Below, in pieces: positions 1-7,380 of a DNA stretch of 18,208 nucleotides. The position numbers and the translations under genes were made by a program. A model generated the notes under the pieces. The model did no database searches. It saw only the letters and a list, made by a program, of their open reading frames with translations, and had not been told where the DNA came from. The stretch comes from Rickettsiales bacterium (GTDB lineage: Bacteria; Pseudomonadota; Alphaproteobacteria; Rickettsiales; UBA3002), in contig JAJTIB010000024.1 of NCBI GenBank assembly GCA_021300075.1, forward strand, positions 1 through 18,208, in the 5' to 3' direction. Position 1 is the stretch's first letter; every line of letters starts with the position of its first letter.

Positions 1-543
1 ATCGCCGCCAATACCCACACAGCTCGATTGCCCAAGGCCCACGGCAGTCGTCTGTGCCACGGCTTCATAGGTGAGTGTGCCGGAGCGCGAAAGAATCCCG
101 ATGCGGCCTTTTTTATGGATATGTCCCGGCATGATGCCGATTTTACATTCACCCGGCGTAATCACCCCCGGGCAGTTGGGGCCAACGAGCCGGGTTTTGG
201 AGGTAGAAAGGGCGCGCTTCACTTTCACCATATCGAGCACGGGAATGCCTTCGGTAATGCAAATGGCAAGCTCTATTTCCGCATCAATCGCTTCTAAAAT
301 TGCATCCGCCGCAAAGCGCGGCGGCACATAAATCACGCTCGCATTGGCGCCGGTTTTAGCCTTGGCCTCGGCCACGGTATTAAATACCGGCAGCTCCAGA
401 TGTTTGCTGCCACCCTTACCCGGCGTCACCCCACCCACCATTTTAGTGCCGTAAGCAATAGCCTGTTCGGAATGATAGGTTCCCTCACGGCCGGTAAAGC
501 CCTGACAGATGACTTTGGTGTTTTTATTGACGAGAATGGACAT
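1..543 (-). CDS. sucD: Succinyl-CoA synthetase alpha subunit, 5' part
   Basis: The alpha subunit of ADP/GDP-forming succinyl-CoA synthetase binds CoA and carries the phosphohistidine. With SucC it makes succinate and NTP from succinyl-CoA in the cytoplasmic TCA cycle. The window edge cuts the gene: 181 N-terminal residues of a protein usually near 290 are present, starting MSILVNKNTKVICQGFTGRE and ending in CVGIGGD. The CoA-binding Rossmann region is visible (GFTGREGTYHSEQA, VGGVTPGKGG), followed by LVGPNCPGVITPGECKIGIMPG and ILSRSGTLTYE. The active-site histidine region lies outside the window. The ATG at 541-543 has an AGGAG Shine-Dalgarno 10 bases upstream (554-558 on the plus strand). The gene follows sucC by 84 bp on the same strand, and the spacer contains a strong hairpin whose stem abuts this Shine-Dalgarno. 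Identification is secure. Confidence 0.97.
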   Translation of the reverse strand, partial: MSILVNKNTKVICQGFTGREGTYHSEQAIAYGTKMVGGVTPGKGGSKHLELPVFNTVAEAKAKTGANASVIYVPPRFAADAILEAIDAEIELAICITEGIPVLDMVKVKRALSTSKTRLVGPNCPGVITPGECKIGIMPGHIHKKGRIGILSRSGTLTYEAVAQTTAVGLGQSSCVGIGGD

Positions 544-559
544 AGTCGCTTCGCTCCTA

Positions 560-614
560 GGGTTCAGGTTCCAGATGTCAGGTTTCAGCTAGGGGCTCCT
601 GGAACCTGGAACCC
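560..614 (-). repeat. Hairpin-forming inverted repeat in the sucC-sucD spacer
   Basis: On the plus strand, 560-565 pairs with 609-614 and 566-574 (AGGTTCCAG) pairs with 599-607 (CTGGAACCT). This gives 15 base pairs broken only by one bulged base at 608, with a 24-base loop. There is no T-run, so it is not an intrinsic terminator. The spacer is built from variants of one short word (CTGGAACC, CCTGAAACC, CAGGTTCCAG), and a related smaller hairpin lies upstream of sucC at 1839-1857. In the sucCD mRNA the stem would end next to the sucD Shine-Dalgarno. A role in mRNA stability or in the SucC:SucD ratio is inference. Confidence 0.7.
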
Positions 615-627
615 GAACCCTGAAACC

Positions 628-1800
628 TTATGCGGCCTTCTTCTTCACCGACTTGGTAATTTTCTCTGCCGCATCCGCCAGATCGTCCGCCGCAGTAATG
701 GCGAGGCCACTGGTCGCCAGCATTTTTTTGCCGAGCTCCACATTCGTCCCCGCGAGCCGCACGACCAGCGGCACGTTGAGCGAGACTTCGCGCGCGGCTG
801 AGATGATGCCTTCGGCAATAATATCGCAGCGCATAATGCCGCCGAAAATATTCACCAAAATGCCCTCAACATTGGGGTCGGAGAGAATCAGCTTGAAGGC
901 CTCGGTCACTTTTTCCTTGTTGGCACCACCGCCGACATCAAGGAAATTAGCCGGTTCGCCACCATAGAGCTTGATGATATCCATCGTCGCCATGGCAAGA
1001 CCTGCACCATTGACCATGCAACCGATATTGCCATCCATTTTCACATAGCTCAGGCCAAATTTTCCGGCCTGAAGTTCGAGAGGGTCTTCCTCGTCCTCGT
1101 CGCGCATCTCCAGAATATCAGGCTGGCGGAACAGGGCGTTATCGTCAAAATTGATTTTAGCATCAAGGGCAATGAGTTTTTTCTGCTTGGTGATGACCAG
1201 CGGATTAATCTCGATCTGGCTCGCATCCGTCGCCAGAAACGCGAGATACACACCATTCACCAGCCGCGTGAATTCCGCGTGCTGTTCCTGCGGTATTTCC
1301 ATACCGAACGCCAGTTTGCGGGCATGGAAGGGGAAAATGCCCGTCGCCGGATCGACCGGCACGGTAATGATTTTCTCTGGTCGCTTGTGCGCGACCTCCT
1401 CAATATCCACCCCGCCTTCTTTCGAGCCCATGAGCGTGATGGTCGAGTATTTGCGGTCGAGCACCGCGGAGAGATATAACTCCTCGCCGATGTCCGAGCC
1501 TTCTTCGATGTAGACGCGCTTGACTTCCTTGCCCTCGGGCCCGGTCTGGTGGGTGACAAGCGTCATCCCCAGCATTTCTTTGGTGAGGCGCTTGACCTCT
1601 TCGAGCGACTTGGCGAGCTTCACCCCGCCCGCTTTGCCGCGTCCGCCAGCATGAATCTGGGCTTTGACGACCCATAACGCACCGCCAAGCGACTGCGCCA
1701 CAGCTTCGGCTTCGGCCGGGGTATAGGCCACCCCCCCACGCGGAGTCGGCACGCCGAATTTCGATAAGACCGACTTGGCCTGGTATTCATGGATATTCAT
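628..1800 (-). CDS. sucC: Succinyl-CoA synthetase beta subunit
   Basis: SucC is the ATP-grasp subunit of succinyl-CoA synthetase. It binds nucleotide and succinate and partners SucD. The product is 390 residues (E. coli 388) and starts MNIHEYQAKSVLSKFGVPTP. Visible elements are the nucleotide-binding stretch KAQIHAGGRGKAGG (46-59), the metal-binding region IEINPL (196-201) with D213, and NGAGLAMATMD (264-274) followed by LDVGGGA. A longer reading frame reaches 1860, but the start at 1800 is preferred: it has AGGAG nine bases upstream and matches the family N-terminus. The stop at 628-630 is followed by the repeat-bearing spacer and then sucD, so the two should be co-transcribed. In many alphaproteobacteria mdh lies immediately upstream; here a head-on gene pair intervenes. 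Confidence 0.98.
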   Translation of the reverse strand: MNIHEYQAKSVLSKFGVPTPRGGVAYTPAEAEAVAQSLGGALWVVKAQIHAGGRGKAGGVKLAKSLEEVKRLTKEMLGMTLVTHQTGPEGKEVKRVYIEEGSDIGEELYLSAVLDRKYSTITLMGSKEGGVDIEEVAHKRPEKIITVPVDPATGIFPFHARKLAFGMEIPQEQHAEFTRLVNGVYLAFLATDASQIEINPLVITKQKKLIALDAKINFDDNALFRQPDILEMRDEDEEDPLELQAGKFGLSYVKMDGNIGCMVNGAGLAMATMDIIKLYGGEPANFLDVGGGANKEKVTEAFKLILSDPNVEGILVNIFGGIMRCDIIAEGIISAAREVSLNVPLVVRLAGTNVELGKKMLATSGLAITAADDLADAAEKITKSVKKKAA

Positions 1801-2087
1801 ACGCCATCGCTCCTGGGTCCGTGTTACAAATTTACGCCCCGGGCTTCTGGAACCCGGCACTTGAGGGCTCTTATGCCACTTTTTTCGTAAATTTCATCTC
1901 GCAACAAAGCGAGCGCCCCACATGACAGAATAGAAACGAATTTTGCAAGAAAGAAGTGTTGCTGAAGCCAGTCTATTTAGCTGAAATATAGCTTGAATGT
2001 CACAGTTTACGAGAATTTCATGAAAAATTAACCAGAATCTACTAGCCTTTAGAGGTTATCTGCCTGTCTGCGCCCCAAGAGGATTAC
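1801..2087. promoter_or_regulatory. Divergent intergenic region sucC / GGDEF-like gene
   Basis: This 287-bp gap should hold the sucC promoter (minus) and the promoter of the gene at 2088 (plus). The sucC side shows the AGGAG Shine-Dalgarno and a small hairpin at 1839-1857 (CCGGG / CCCGG with an inner TT/AA and one bulge) sharing TTCTGGAACC with the sucC-sucD spacer. For the plus-strand gene, TTGAAT and TTTCAT spaced by 17 bases form a weak promoter candidate about 75 bp before the start. The middle is AT-rich. I see no convincing sucC promoter by eye. Confidence 0.4.
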
Positions 2088-3830
2088 TTGCCCGACAAGA
2101 CATTTCATCTCAGCACTGACTATGAATATCCGCTAAAAAAGCTGGTGACGGCAGCGGGCTATACAAATCGGCAGGAGGGATATCAGGCACTTGCTGAGGC
2201 AATCAAAGACAGCGGAAGCATTTACCCGGAAGTTATTCTTGAGCGTTTTATCAAGAACGCAAAAGAAAATGGAAAGTTTGAAGGAGCGCCGGAGGGATAT
2301 GCCCGGGCCATTCAGGAAATTCTGCGCGGCGGGATATTTAATGATGCTGGCTTAGAGGCTTATGCAAAACCCTGTGCGGCGCTGATTCTGGGATTAGGTG
2401 AAATCGCCGCTCAGGCATATGAGAATGATTCCCAGACCCGTTTCATCCTCGCCAGCGCCGATATTTCCAATTTGGGTGGATTAAATCTTGCCGAGCGCAA
2501 CCGCCGAAAAACCGATATTTTGTTGCAGCATCTGGCGCAAAAGCCTGGCCTGCTTATGGATCAATGGGCGCACGATAAGGGCTACGAGATTTCGTCGCTA
2601 ATGATCCGCACGGGCGGGGATGAATTCAAATCTATTTACCGCATTCGCCGTAGGGATGGAGGGGCTATTGATAATCATCTCCTTGAAACGCAGCTACGGG
2701 AAGCTGCGGGAGAGATGAATCAAAAGCTACACCACTTCTCTAATTATGATCTCGGCATGATTGATATTGATCATACCAAAGCGGGACGAAAGCCGGGCGT
2801 AACCAATACTATTGCACTGCGCGCGCCTAACCCTGGACACCCCAACATCGCCGGAAAATTACAGGAAATGGAGGCAGATATTGCTGCCGCGCGCCAACAA
2901 TGCGAATCGGGCGCGCAGGTAATCTGCACAATACCAATCAAGCGGAGATTCCCCACCCATGCACCACCTTCACGTCATAACGTTGCGGCATTGAGTCCCT
3001 TTGAAGGTAGCGAGCTTGCACCAGGCGAAAATGAATCACTTGAACAATTCTCCCTCAGAATGGCTCTGGAAAAAGCCGGATTCTCTGATCTGGCGGCCTC
3101 ACATGGCCTGTTTTCTTATGACACAAACAGGCAACGTGCACGCATCAATAAACAGCATGAGCTTTTTGCGCCGCTATCGCCAGAACAGAAGAGCCTCGTG
3201 TTCCGGGTTTTAGAGGCAGAGGAATTGCGCGGAGTCATTGACCCCGTTTCACGCTGCATGAGCGCCGCCTATTTAGATCAATGCCGCGCACTGCATCGCG
3301 CGCAATGTAATATGAGAGGCGAACAGCCAGAAGAATATGAGGTGGAGCTGAAAAATCTTGGTGGCATGAACCGGCTGGGGGAGTCGCTCGGGGATGCGGT
3401 CTTACGCGAAGTGGGCAAAATATGCGAGTCCGCTTACCTCTCAGCGTTTAGTCATTCTGATGCCCCACTCCAGAAACCCGCTATCGCCCAGCAGGGCGGG
3501 GGGTTATTCCGTACCTTTATCCCGCCCGGCGCAACAAAAGAACAAATCCAAAAATTCGAGACGTCGATAAAAAAGGAAATCGAGCAATTAAACCAGATGT
3601 CATTGCGTGATTTTGTGGATGCTCGTAGGGTGCGATTATCCGAGGATATCCCTGCGGATACTAGCCGAATCGCGGAGATAGAAAACCCCAAAAAACCAAC
3701 CGGAAAAGAAGGTGTCCGGCACGGAGTAACGGTAGAGATAAGAAAAGGAGAGCCTCATGAACAAGAAAAATGGCAAAGACGCGTTGGGGATAACCCTGCC
3801 GCCACCACGACTCAATCTCTCAGAGGGTAG
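2088..3830 (+). CDS. Hypothetical protein with two diverged GGDEF-like domains
   Basis: A 580-residue protein I cannot assign to a named family. It starts at TTG with AGAGG a few bases upstream. Domain 1 (about residues 117-275) reads like a GGDEF fold: D125-I-S-N-L-G-G-L-N133 matches the DxDxFKxxN strand, and 171-180 is LMIRTGGDEF, a complete GGDEF motif. It lacks the usual GHxxGD helix start. Domain 2 (about 412-505) repeats the pattern: E420-LKNLGGMN428, then GESLGD (431-436) and AVLREVG, but its signature is GGGLF (470-474), so the catalytic acids are lost. The two domains share NLGGxN. No RxxD inhibitory site is seen before GGDEF. There is no signal peptide or membrane segment, so it is probably cytoplasmic. 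Residues 510-580 form a charged tail. Possible roles are diguanylate cyclase, nucleotide sensor or inactive regulatory protein. It is head-on to the flanking TCA genes and AT-richer than them, which suggests insertion. Confidence 0.75.
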   Translation: MPDKTFHLSTDYEYPLKKLVTAAGYTNRQEGYQALAEAIKDSGSIYPEVILERFIKNAKENGKFEGAPEGYARAIQEILRGGIFNDAGLEAYAKPCAALILGLGEIAAQAYENDSQTRFILASADISNLGGLNLAERNRRKTDILLQHLAQKPGLLMDQWAHDKGYEISSLMIRTGGDEFKSIYRIRRRDGGAIDNHLLETQLREAAGEMNQKLHHFSNYDLGMIDIDHTKAGRKPGVTNTIALRAPNPGHPNIAGKLQEMEADIAAARQQCESGAQVICTIPIKRRFPTHAPPSRHNVAALSPFEGSELAPGENESLEQFSLRMALEKAGFSDLAASHGLFSYDTNRQRARINKQHELFAPLSPEQKSLVFRVLEAEELRGVIDPVSRCMSAAYLDQCRALHRAQCNMRGEQPEEYEVELKNLGGMNRLGESLGDAVLREVGKICESAYLSAFSHSDAPLQKPAIAQQGGGLFRTFIPPGATKEQIQKFETSIKKEIEQLNQMSLRDFVDARRVRLSEDIPADTSRIAEIENPKKPTGKEGVRHGVTVEIRKGEPHEQEKWQRRVGDNPAATTTQSLRG

Positions 3831-3936
3831 AAACCCAGAAGAGATGGCGGAGGCGGAAGAAGCGCGCCACGCGCGTCAAGACGCCGCGCTTAAAAAACGG
3901 GAGGGGGAGAAAAAAACTACGCCGCCTTCTTCGTAA
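3757..3936 (+). CDS. Small hypothetical protein, 59 residues
   Basis: ATG at 3757 is preceded by AAAAGGAG (3743-3750) with a 6-base spacer, one of the best Shine-Dalgarno sequences in the window. The frame runs 59 codons to TAA at 3934-3936. It starts inside the last 74 bp of the 580-residue gene in another frame, an arrangement typical of translationally coupled partners, and it overlaps the 3' end of mdh by 20 bp on the opposite strand. The product starts MNKKNGKDALGITLPPPRLN, then has a highly charged, probably helical stretch (EEMAEAEEARHARQDAALKKREGEKK). There is no membrane segment and no recognised domain. It may be an accessory to the GGDEF-like protein, but that is only inferred from the overlap. 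Confidence 0.55.
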   Translation: MNKKNGKDALGITLPPPRLNLSEGRNPEEMAEAEEARHARQDAALKKREGEKKTTPPSS

Positions 3937-4879
3937 GTTTAATCCCGCCGCAGAGTTCGCGCACGGCCTTTACGGAGTGGTCGAATTGTTTTTTCTGCTC
4001 CGGCGGCAGGTTGATTTCAACGATTTTTTCTACCCCGCCCGCGCCCAGAATCACCGGCACGCCAACATAGAGATCTTTCACCCCATATTCACCATTCAGA
4101 TAGGCCGCGCAGGGCAGTAATTGCTTGCGGTCTTTGAGATACGCATCCGCCATCGCAATCGCGGAAGCGGCGGGCGCATAATAGGCCGAGCCGGTTTTGA
4201 GAAGCCCCACAATTTCCGCCCCACCGTCACGCGTGCGCTGCTCAATCGCCGCAATACGCTCAGGGGTGGATTTGCCCATGGTGACGAGATCCGGCACCGG
4301 AATGCCTGCCACCGTTGAGTAATAGGTCACCGGCACCATAGTGTCGCCATGCCCGCCCAGCACAAAGGTGGTGACGTCTTTCTGCGAGGCGCCAAATTCC
4401 TGAGCGATGAAATAACTGAACCGCGCCGAATCAAGCACGCCCGCCATGCCCACGACTTTTTTCGGGTCAAAGCCGGTGACCTGCTGCATCACCCACACCA
4501 TGGCATCGAGCGGGTTGGTAATCACAATCACAAAGGCACCGGGTGCATATTTCTTGAGATTTTCAGCAACCGTCGTGATGATGCCGGTATTGGTATTCAC
4601 CAGATCGTCGCGGCTCATGCCGGGCTTGCGGGCGATGCCGGCGGTGACAATCACCACCTCCGCGCCCTTGATATCGGCATAATCATTCGTGCCCTTAATG
4701 CTCGCATCTACCCGCTCTACCGCGCAAGCCTGTGCAATATCAAGCGCCTTGCCCTGCGGCAGGCCTTCTACCACGTCAAATAATACGATGTCGCCCAACT
4801 CCTTGAGTGCGGCGAGATGCGCCAGCGTGCCGCCAATATTACCGCCGCCAATCAGCGCGATTTTTCTGCGTTGTGCCAT
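3917..4879 (-). CDS. mdh: Malate dehydrogenase
   Basis: NAD-dependent malate dehydrogenase of the LDH-like type usual in alphaproteobacteria, oxidising malate to oxaloacetate in the TCA cycle. The product is 320 residues. Visible features are the dinucleotide loop GGGNIGG (11-17), the acidic residue after the second strand (D35, LFDVVEG) that favours NAD over NADP, substrate arginines in ARKPGMSRDD (R84, R90), ITNPLDAM (N122), D150/R153 in VLDSARF, and the catalytic H177 in GGHGDTMVP. The start at 4879 is chosen over the longer frame to 4900 because AAGGGAG lies five bases upstream and MAQRRKIALIGGGNIGG is the normal N-terminus. The 3' end overlaps the small ORF at 3757 on the other strand. 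The usual downstream neighbours sucC-sucD are displaced by the plus-strand unit. Confidence 0.98.
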   Translation of the reverse strand: MAQRRKIALIGGGNIGGTLAHLAALKELGDIVLFDVVEGLPQGKALDIAQACAVERVDASIKGTNDYADIKGAEVVIVTAGIARKPGMSRDDLVNTNTGIITTVAENLKKYAPGAFVIVITNPLDAMVWVMQQVTGFDPKKVVGMAGVLDSARFSYFIAQEFGASQKDVTTFVLGGHGDTMVPVTYYSTVAGIPVPDLVTMGKSTPERIAAIEQRTRDGGAEIVGLLKTGSAYYAPAASAIAMADAYLKDRKQLLPCAAYLNGEYGVKDLYVGVPVILGAGGVEKIVEINLPPEQKKQFDHSVKAVRELCGGIKLTKKAA

Positions 4880-5078
4880 AGGTACTCCCTTGATTGTCAT
4901 GGGGCTGGGCTCTCTTGCCGAATATCAGCAAAGACCGCACAGCTGCCATTATGCAGCAGCATGACAGGATTTATTCTGTTCGCGTTTAACCATAGCCAAT
5001 CGGCAAGCGCAACAGAGGACTATTATTTAATACGAATTCGGCAAAGAAAGGGTGAAGACTGGGTATAAAATAACGCGG

Positions 5079-5483
5079 TTAACCCACGAGCACGAAAACG
5101 ATGCCGACAATCCCGCCCAGCAGCAGAACCAGCGACGCAAAAAAGGCAATTATAAAGCCCGCGCCCCGTTTCTCGGTCGCGCGGTAATAGCCCCGCGCAT
5201 AAAAAATCCGGGCAATTACCCAGATCAGGCCGAGGGCGGCACCCCAAAGGGGCGAGACATAGGCGCCAAACAGCCACAGCGACGGCAGGAAAAAGACGAT
5301 CTGCTCCAGCGTATTCATCTGCACACGATACACGCGGTCAAAATCCGCCTGACCGCTGGTTGCGGGCGCGGCAATACCGTATTTGCTGCGGGCCCGACCA
5401 ACATTGAAACCGGTCCAAATATAAACAAACAGCGCTAACGCCGTGATAAGCATCAGAAGGGCAGTGCTATCGAGATTGCTCAC
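5079..5483 (-). CDS. MAPEG-family integral membrane protein
   Basis: A 134-residue protein with about four hydrophobic segments (roughly 5-25, 60-80, 82-94 and 110-133). It has the family core RVQMNTLEQIVFFLPSLWLF (53-72) and a second conserved block RIFYARGYYRATEKR. MAPEG proteins (membrane-associated proteins in eicosanoid and glutathione metabolism) include microsomal glutathione transferases; the substrate of bacterial members is generally unknown. The start is GTG at 5483-5481, and it overlaps the TGA stop of rho (5482-5480) in a GTGA junction. It is therefore probably translated by ribosomes finishing rho, and no clear Shine-Dalgarno is seen. A link between its function and Rho is not implied. 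Confidence 0.85.
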   Translation of the reverse strand: MSNLDSTALLMLITALALFVYIWTGFNVGRARSKYGIAAPATSGQADFDRVYRVQMNTLEQIVFFLPSLWLFGAYVSPLWGAALGLIWVIARIFYARGYYRATEKRGAGFIIAFFASLVLLLGGIVGIVFVLVG

Positions 5484-6739
5484 TTATTCATCCGCTCAAA
5501 AAATTCGTCATTAGATTTGGTTTCCTTGATCTTATCGAGCAGGAATTCCATCGCATCCATCGGCCCCATGGGGTTAAGGATTTTCCTGAGCATCCATACT
5601 TTAGAAAGCTCGCCCTTATCATAAAGCAGCTCTTCCTTACGAGTGCCGGACTTGGTGATATCCATAGCCGGAAAAATACGCTTGTCGGACATTTTGCGAT
5701 CAAGAATAACCTCTGAATTGCCTGTGCCCTTGAATTCCTCAAAGATCACTTCGTCCATCCGGCTACCGGTTTCAATGAGCGCCGTACCGATAATGGTGAG
5801 CGATCCGCCATGCTCAATGTTGCGCGCCGCACCAAAAAAGCGCTTGGGACGCTGCAGGGCGTTGGCATCCACCCCGCCGGTCAGAACCTTGCCTGAAGAT
5901 GGCACGACGGTGTTATAGGCGCGCGCCAAACGCGTGATAGAGTCGAGGAGAATCACCACGTCGCGCTTATGCTCGACCAGGCGCTTGGCTTTCTCAATCA
6001 CCATTTCAGCCAGATTCACATGGCGCGTGGCCGGCTCATCGAAAGTCGAACTTACTACCTCGCCCTTCACGGTGCGCGCCATATCTGTCACTTCCTCCGG
6101 CCGCTCGTCAATCAACAGCACGATGAGGTAACATTCGGGATGATTGGCTGTGATGGCATGAGCAATATTTTGCAACATCACGGTTTTACCGGTACGCGGC
6201 GGCGCGACAACCAGCGTGCGCTGACCTTTGCCTTGAGGCACAATCAAATCAATCACCCGTCGCGAAAGATCCTCTTTCTTGGTCGGATCGATGAATTCCA
6301 TTTTCAGGCGTTTTTCGGGATACAGTGGCGTGAGATTGTCAAAATTCACGCGGTGGCGGCAGCGTTCCGGCTCTTCAAAATTGACCGATTTTACCACGTT
6401 CATGGCAAAGTAGCGCTCCTGATCCTTCGGTGCGCGCAGCACACCTTCGACCGTGTCGCCCGTACGCAATCCCAGCTTTTTAACAATAGAGGGAGTAACG
6501 TAAATATCGTCCGGCCCCGCCAGATAATTTGCTTCCGGGTACCGCAGGAAGCCAAACCCGTCCTGCAGCACTTCGATCACGCCCGCGCCCGTGATTTCTT
6601 CTCCCTGCTCGGCCATGCGCTTCAAAATGGCGAAGACCATTTCCTGCTTCAGCATCGAGTTCACATTTTCGACACCGTACTGCTCTGCCATTTTCAGAAG
6701 TTCGTCGGGGTGTTTACGTTTCAGGTCCTGCAATTTCAT
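5480..6739 (-). CDS. rho: Transcription termination factor Rho
   Basis: Hexameric RNA-dependent ATPase and helicase that releases RNA polymerase at Rho-dependent terminators. The product is 419 residues, the same length as E. coli Rho. The order is complete: an N-terminal helical domain (MKLQDLKRKHPDELLKMAEQ), the cold-shock-like RNA-binding domain with GFGFLR (61-66) and DDIYV, the Walker A loop APPRTGKT (179-186), Walker B VVILLD (261-266), and the RNA-contacting loop around VLTGGVDANAL (285-295). ATG at 6739 has only a weak AGAG upstream. A good promoter lies about 120 bp upstream (6862-6889), leaving a leader of about that length. rho is often autoregulated through its leader, but I see no specific site here. 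No truncation or odd residue was noticed. Confidence 0.98.
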   Translation of the reverse strand: MKLQDLKRKHPDELLKMAEQYGVENVNSMLKQEMVFAILKRMAEQGEEITGAGVIEVLQDGFGFLRYPEANYLAGPDDIYVTPSIVKKLGLRTGDTVEGVLRAPKDQERYFAMNVVKSVNFEEPERCRHRVNFDNLTPLYPEKRLKMEFIDPTKKEDLSRRVIDLIVPQGKGQRTLVVAPPRTGKTVMLQNIAHAITANHPECYLIVLLIDERPEEVTDMARTVKGEVVSSTFDEPATRHVNLAEMVIEKAKRLVEHKRDVVILLDSITRLARAYNTVVPSSGKVLTGGVDANALQRPKRFFGAARNIEHGGSLTIIGTALIETGSRMDEVIFEEFKGTGNSEVILDRKMSDKRIFPAMDITKSGTRKEELLYDKGELSKVWMLRKILNPMGPMDAMEFLLDKIKETKSNDEFFERMNK

Positions 6740-6861
6740 TGGGTTCTCTTTTTGTAATGTAAGCGGGTAAGCAGTGAGGGGGGCGGGTAAGAAAAAACGA
6801 TTGGGGAAGCTGCGGGAACTTATGGCCAGAAATCACGACCGCCTGCAGAATGAATGGCTCA

Positions 6862-6889
6862 AATATAGAGATTTCAGCAGCTTTGTCAA
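6862..6889 (-). promoter_or_regulatory. Sigma-70-type promoter for rho
   Basis: Read on the minus strand, a perfect -35 TTGACA (6889-6884) is followed after 16 bases by TATATT (6867-6862), five of six matches to the -10 consensus. Transcription would start near 6855 and give a leader of roughly 115 bases before the rho ATG. It sits in the hemJ-rho gap, so rho need not depend on haem operon transcription. The leader contains two copies of GCGGGTAAG (around 6762 and 6783), which may or may not matter. Confidence 0.65.
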
Positions 6890-6925
6890 ATGCTATTTAT
6901 TTAAGCCCCTCAAATTACTGAAATT

Positions 6926-7363
6926 TTAGAAGGGCTTCAGCACCACCAATAGCACAATCAGCACCAGCAGAAAAGTTACCACTTCATTGATTATTCTGTA
7001 AAATATCGGTCTATGAGGCCGCTCGTCCCGCGCCAGTTTTTTGCGTTCTGCGGCGAAAAATCCATGAAGCCCCGTCATTGCTAAAACGAGGAATAACTTC
7101 ACATGCATCCACCCGCCCGTACCGGGACCACCATAGCCAGTGATGATAATAAGCCAGATGCCAATCACCCAGGTTATTATCATGGCCGGATTCATGATGG
7201 CACGCAGCAAGCGCCGCTCCATTGTTTTAAACAATTCAGATGATTCTGATCCAGGAGCCGTGCCCGCATGGTAAACAAAAAGGCGCGGCAGATACAGCAT
7301 ACCCGCCATCCAACTGATAACGGCGAGCAGATGCAGTGCCTTGGCAAGCAGATAATATTCCAT
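6926..7363 (-). CDS. hemJ: Protoporphyrinogen oxidase HemJ
   Basis: HemJ is the membrane-bound enzyme that oxidises protoporphyrinogen IX to protoporphyrin IX in many bacteria lacking HemG/HemY. From the ATG at 7363 the product is 145 residues, the normal size. It has four hydrophobic segments (about 5-27, 56-75, 84-104, 122-143) and the family motif H11-LLAVISWMAGMLYLPRLFVYH near the N-terminus. A TTG at 7399 would add 12 residues that overlap hemH and do not resemble the family, so the internal ATG is preferred, although its Shine-Dalgarno is weak. It starts 17 bp after the hemH stop, and the haem pathway order hemE-hemH-hemJ supports the call. A weak hairpin follows the gene (6903-6937) without a T-run. 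Confidence 0.93.
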   Translation of the reverse strand: MEYYLLAKALHLLAVISWMAGMLYLPRLFVYHAGTAPGSESSELFKTMERRLLRAIMNPAMIITWVIGIWLIIITGYGGPGTGGWMHVKLFLVLAMTGLHGFFAAERKKLARDERPHRPIFYRIINEVVTFLLVLIVLLVVLKPF

Positions 7364-7380
7364 GAACCGATTTGTAGCTT

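Noticed and set aside
3909..3919. T7 run immediately after the mdh stop as an intrinsic terminator
   Set aside because: No GC-rich stem precedes it on the mdh strand.
4349..4783. 144-residue plus-strand frame
   Set aside because: Antisense shadow of mdh, which is unambiguous by its motifs.
5969..6757. 262-residue open frame on the plus strand
   Set aside because: It lies entirely antisense to rho, has no ribosome site or recognisable domain, and its composition (rich in H, R, F) is that of a shadow frame.
6903..6937. Hairpin AAGCCC.../...GGGCTT after hemJ as a terminator
   Set aside because: The stem is short with a mismatch and an AT-rich 17-base loop, and no T-run follows on either strand.
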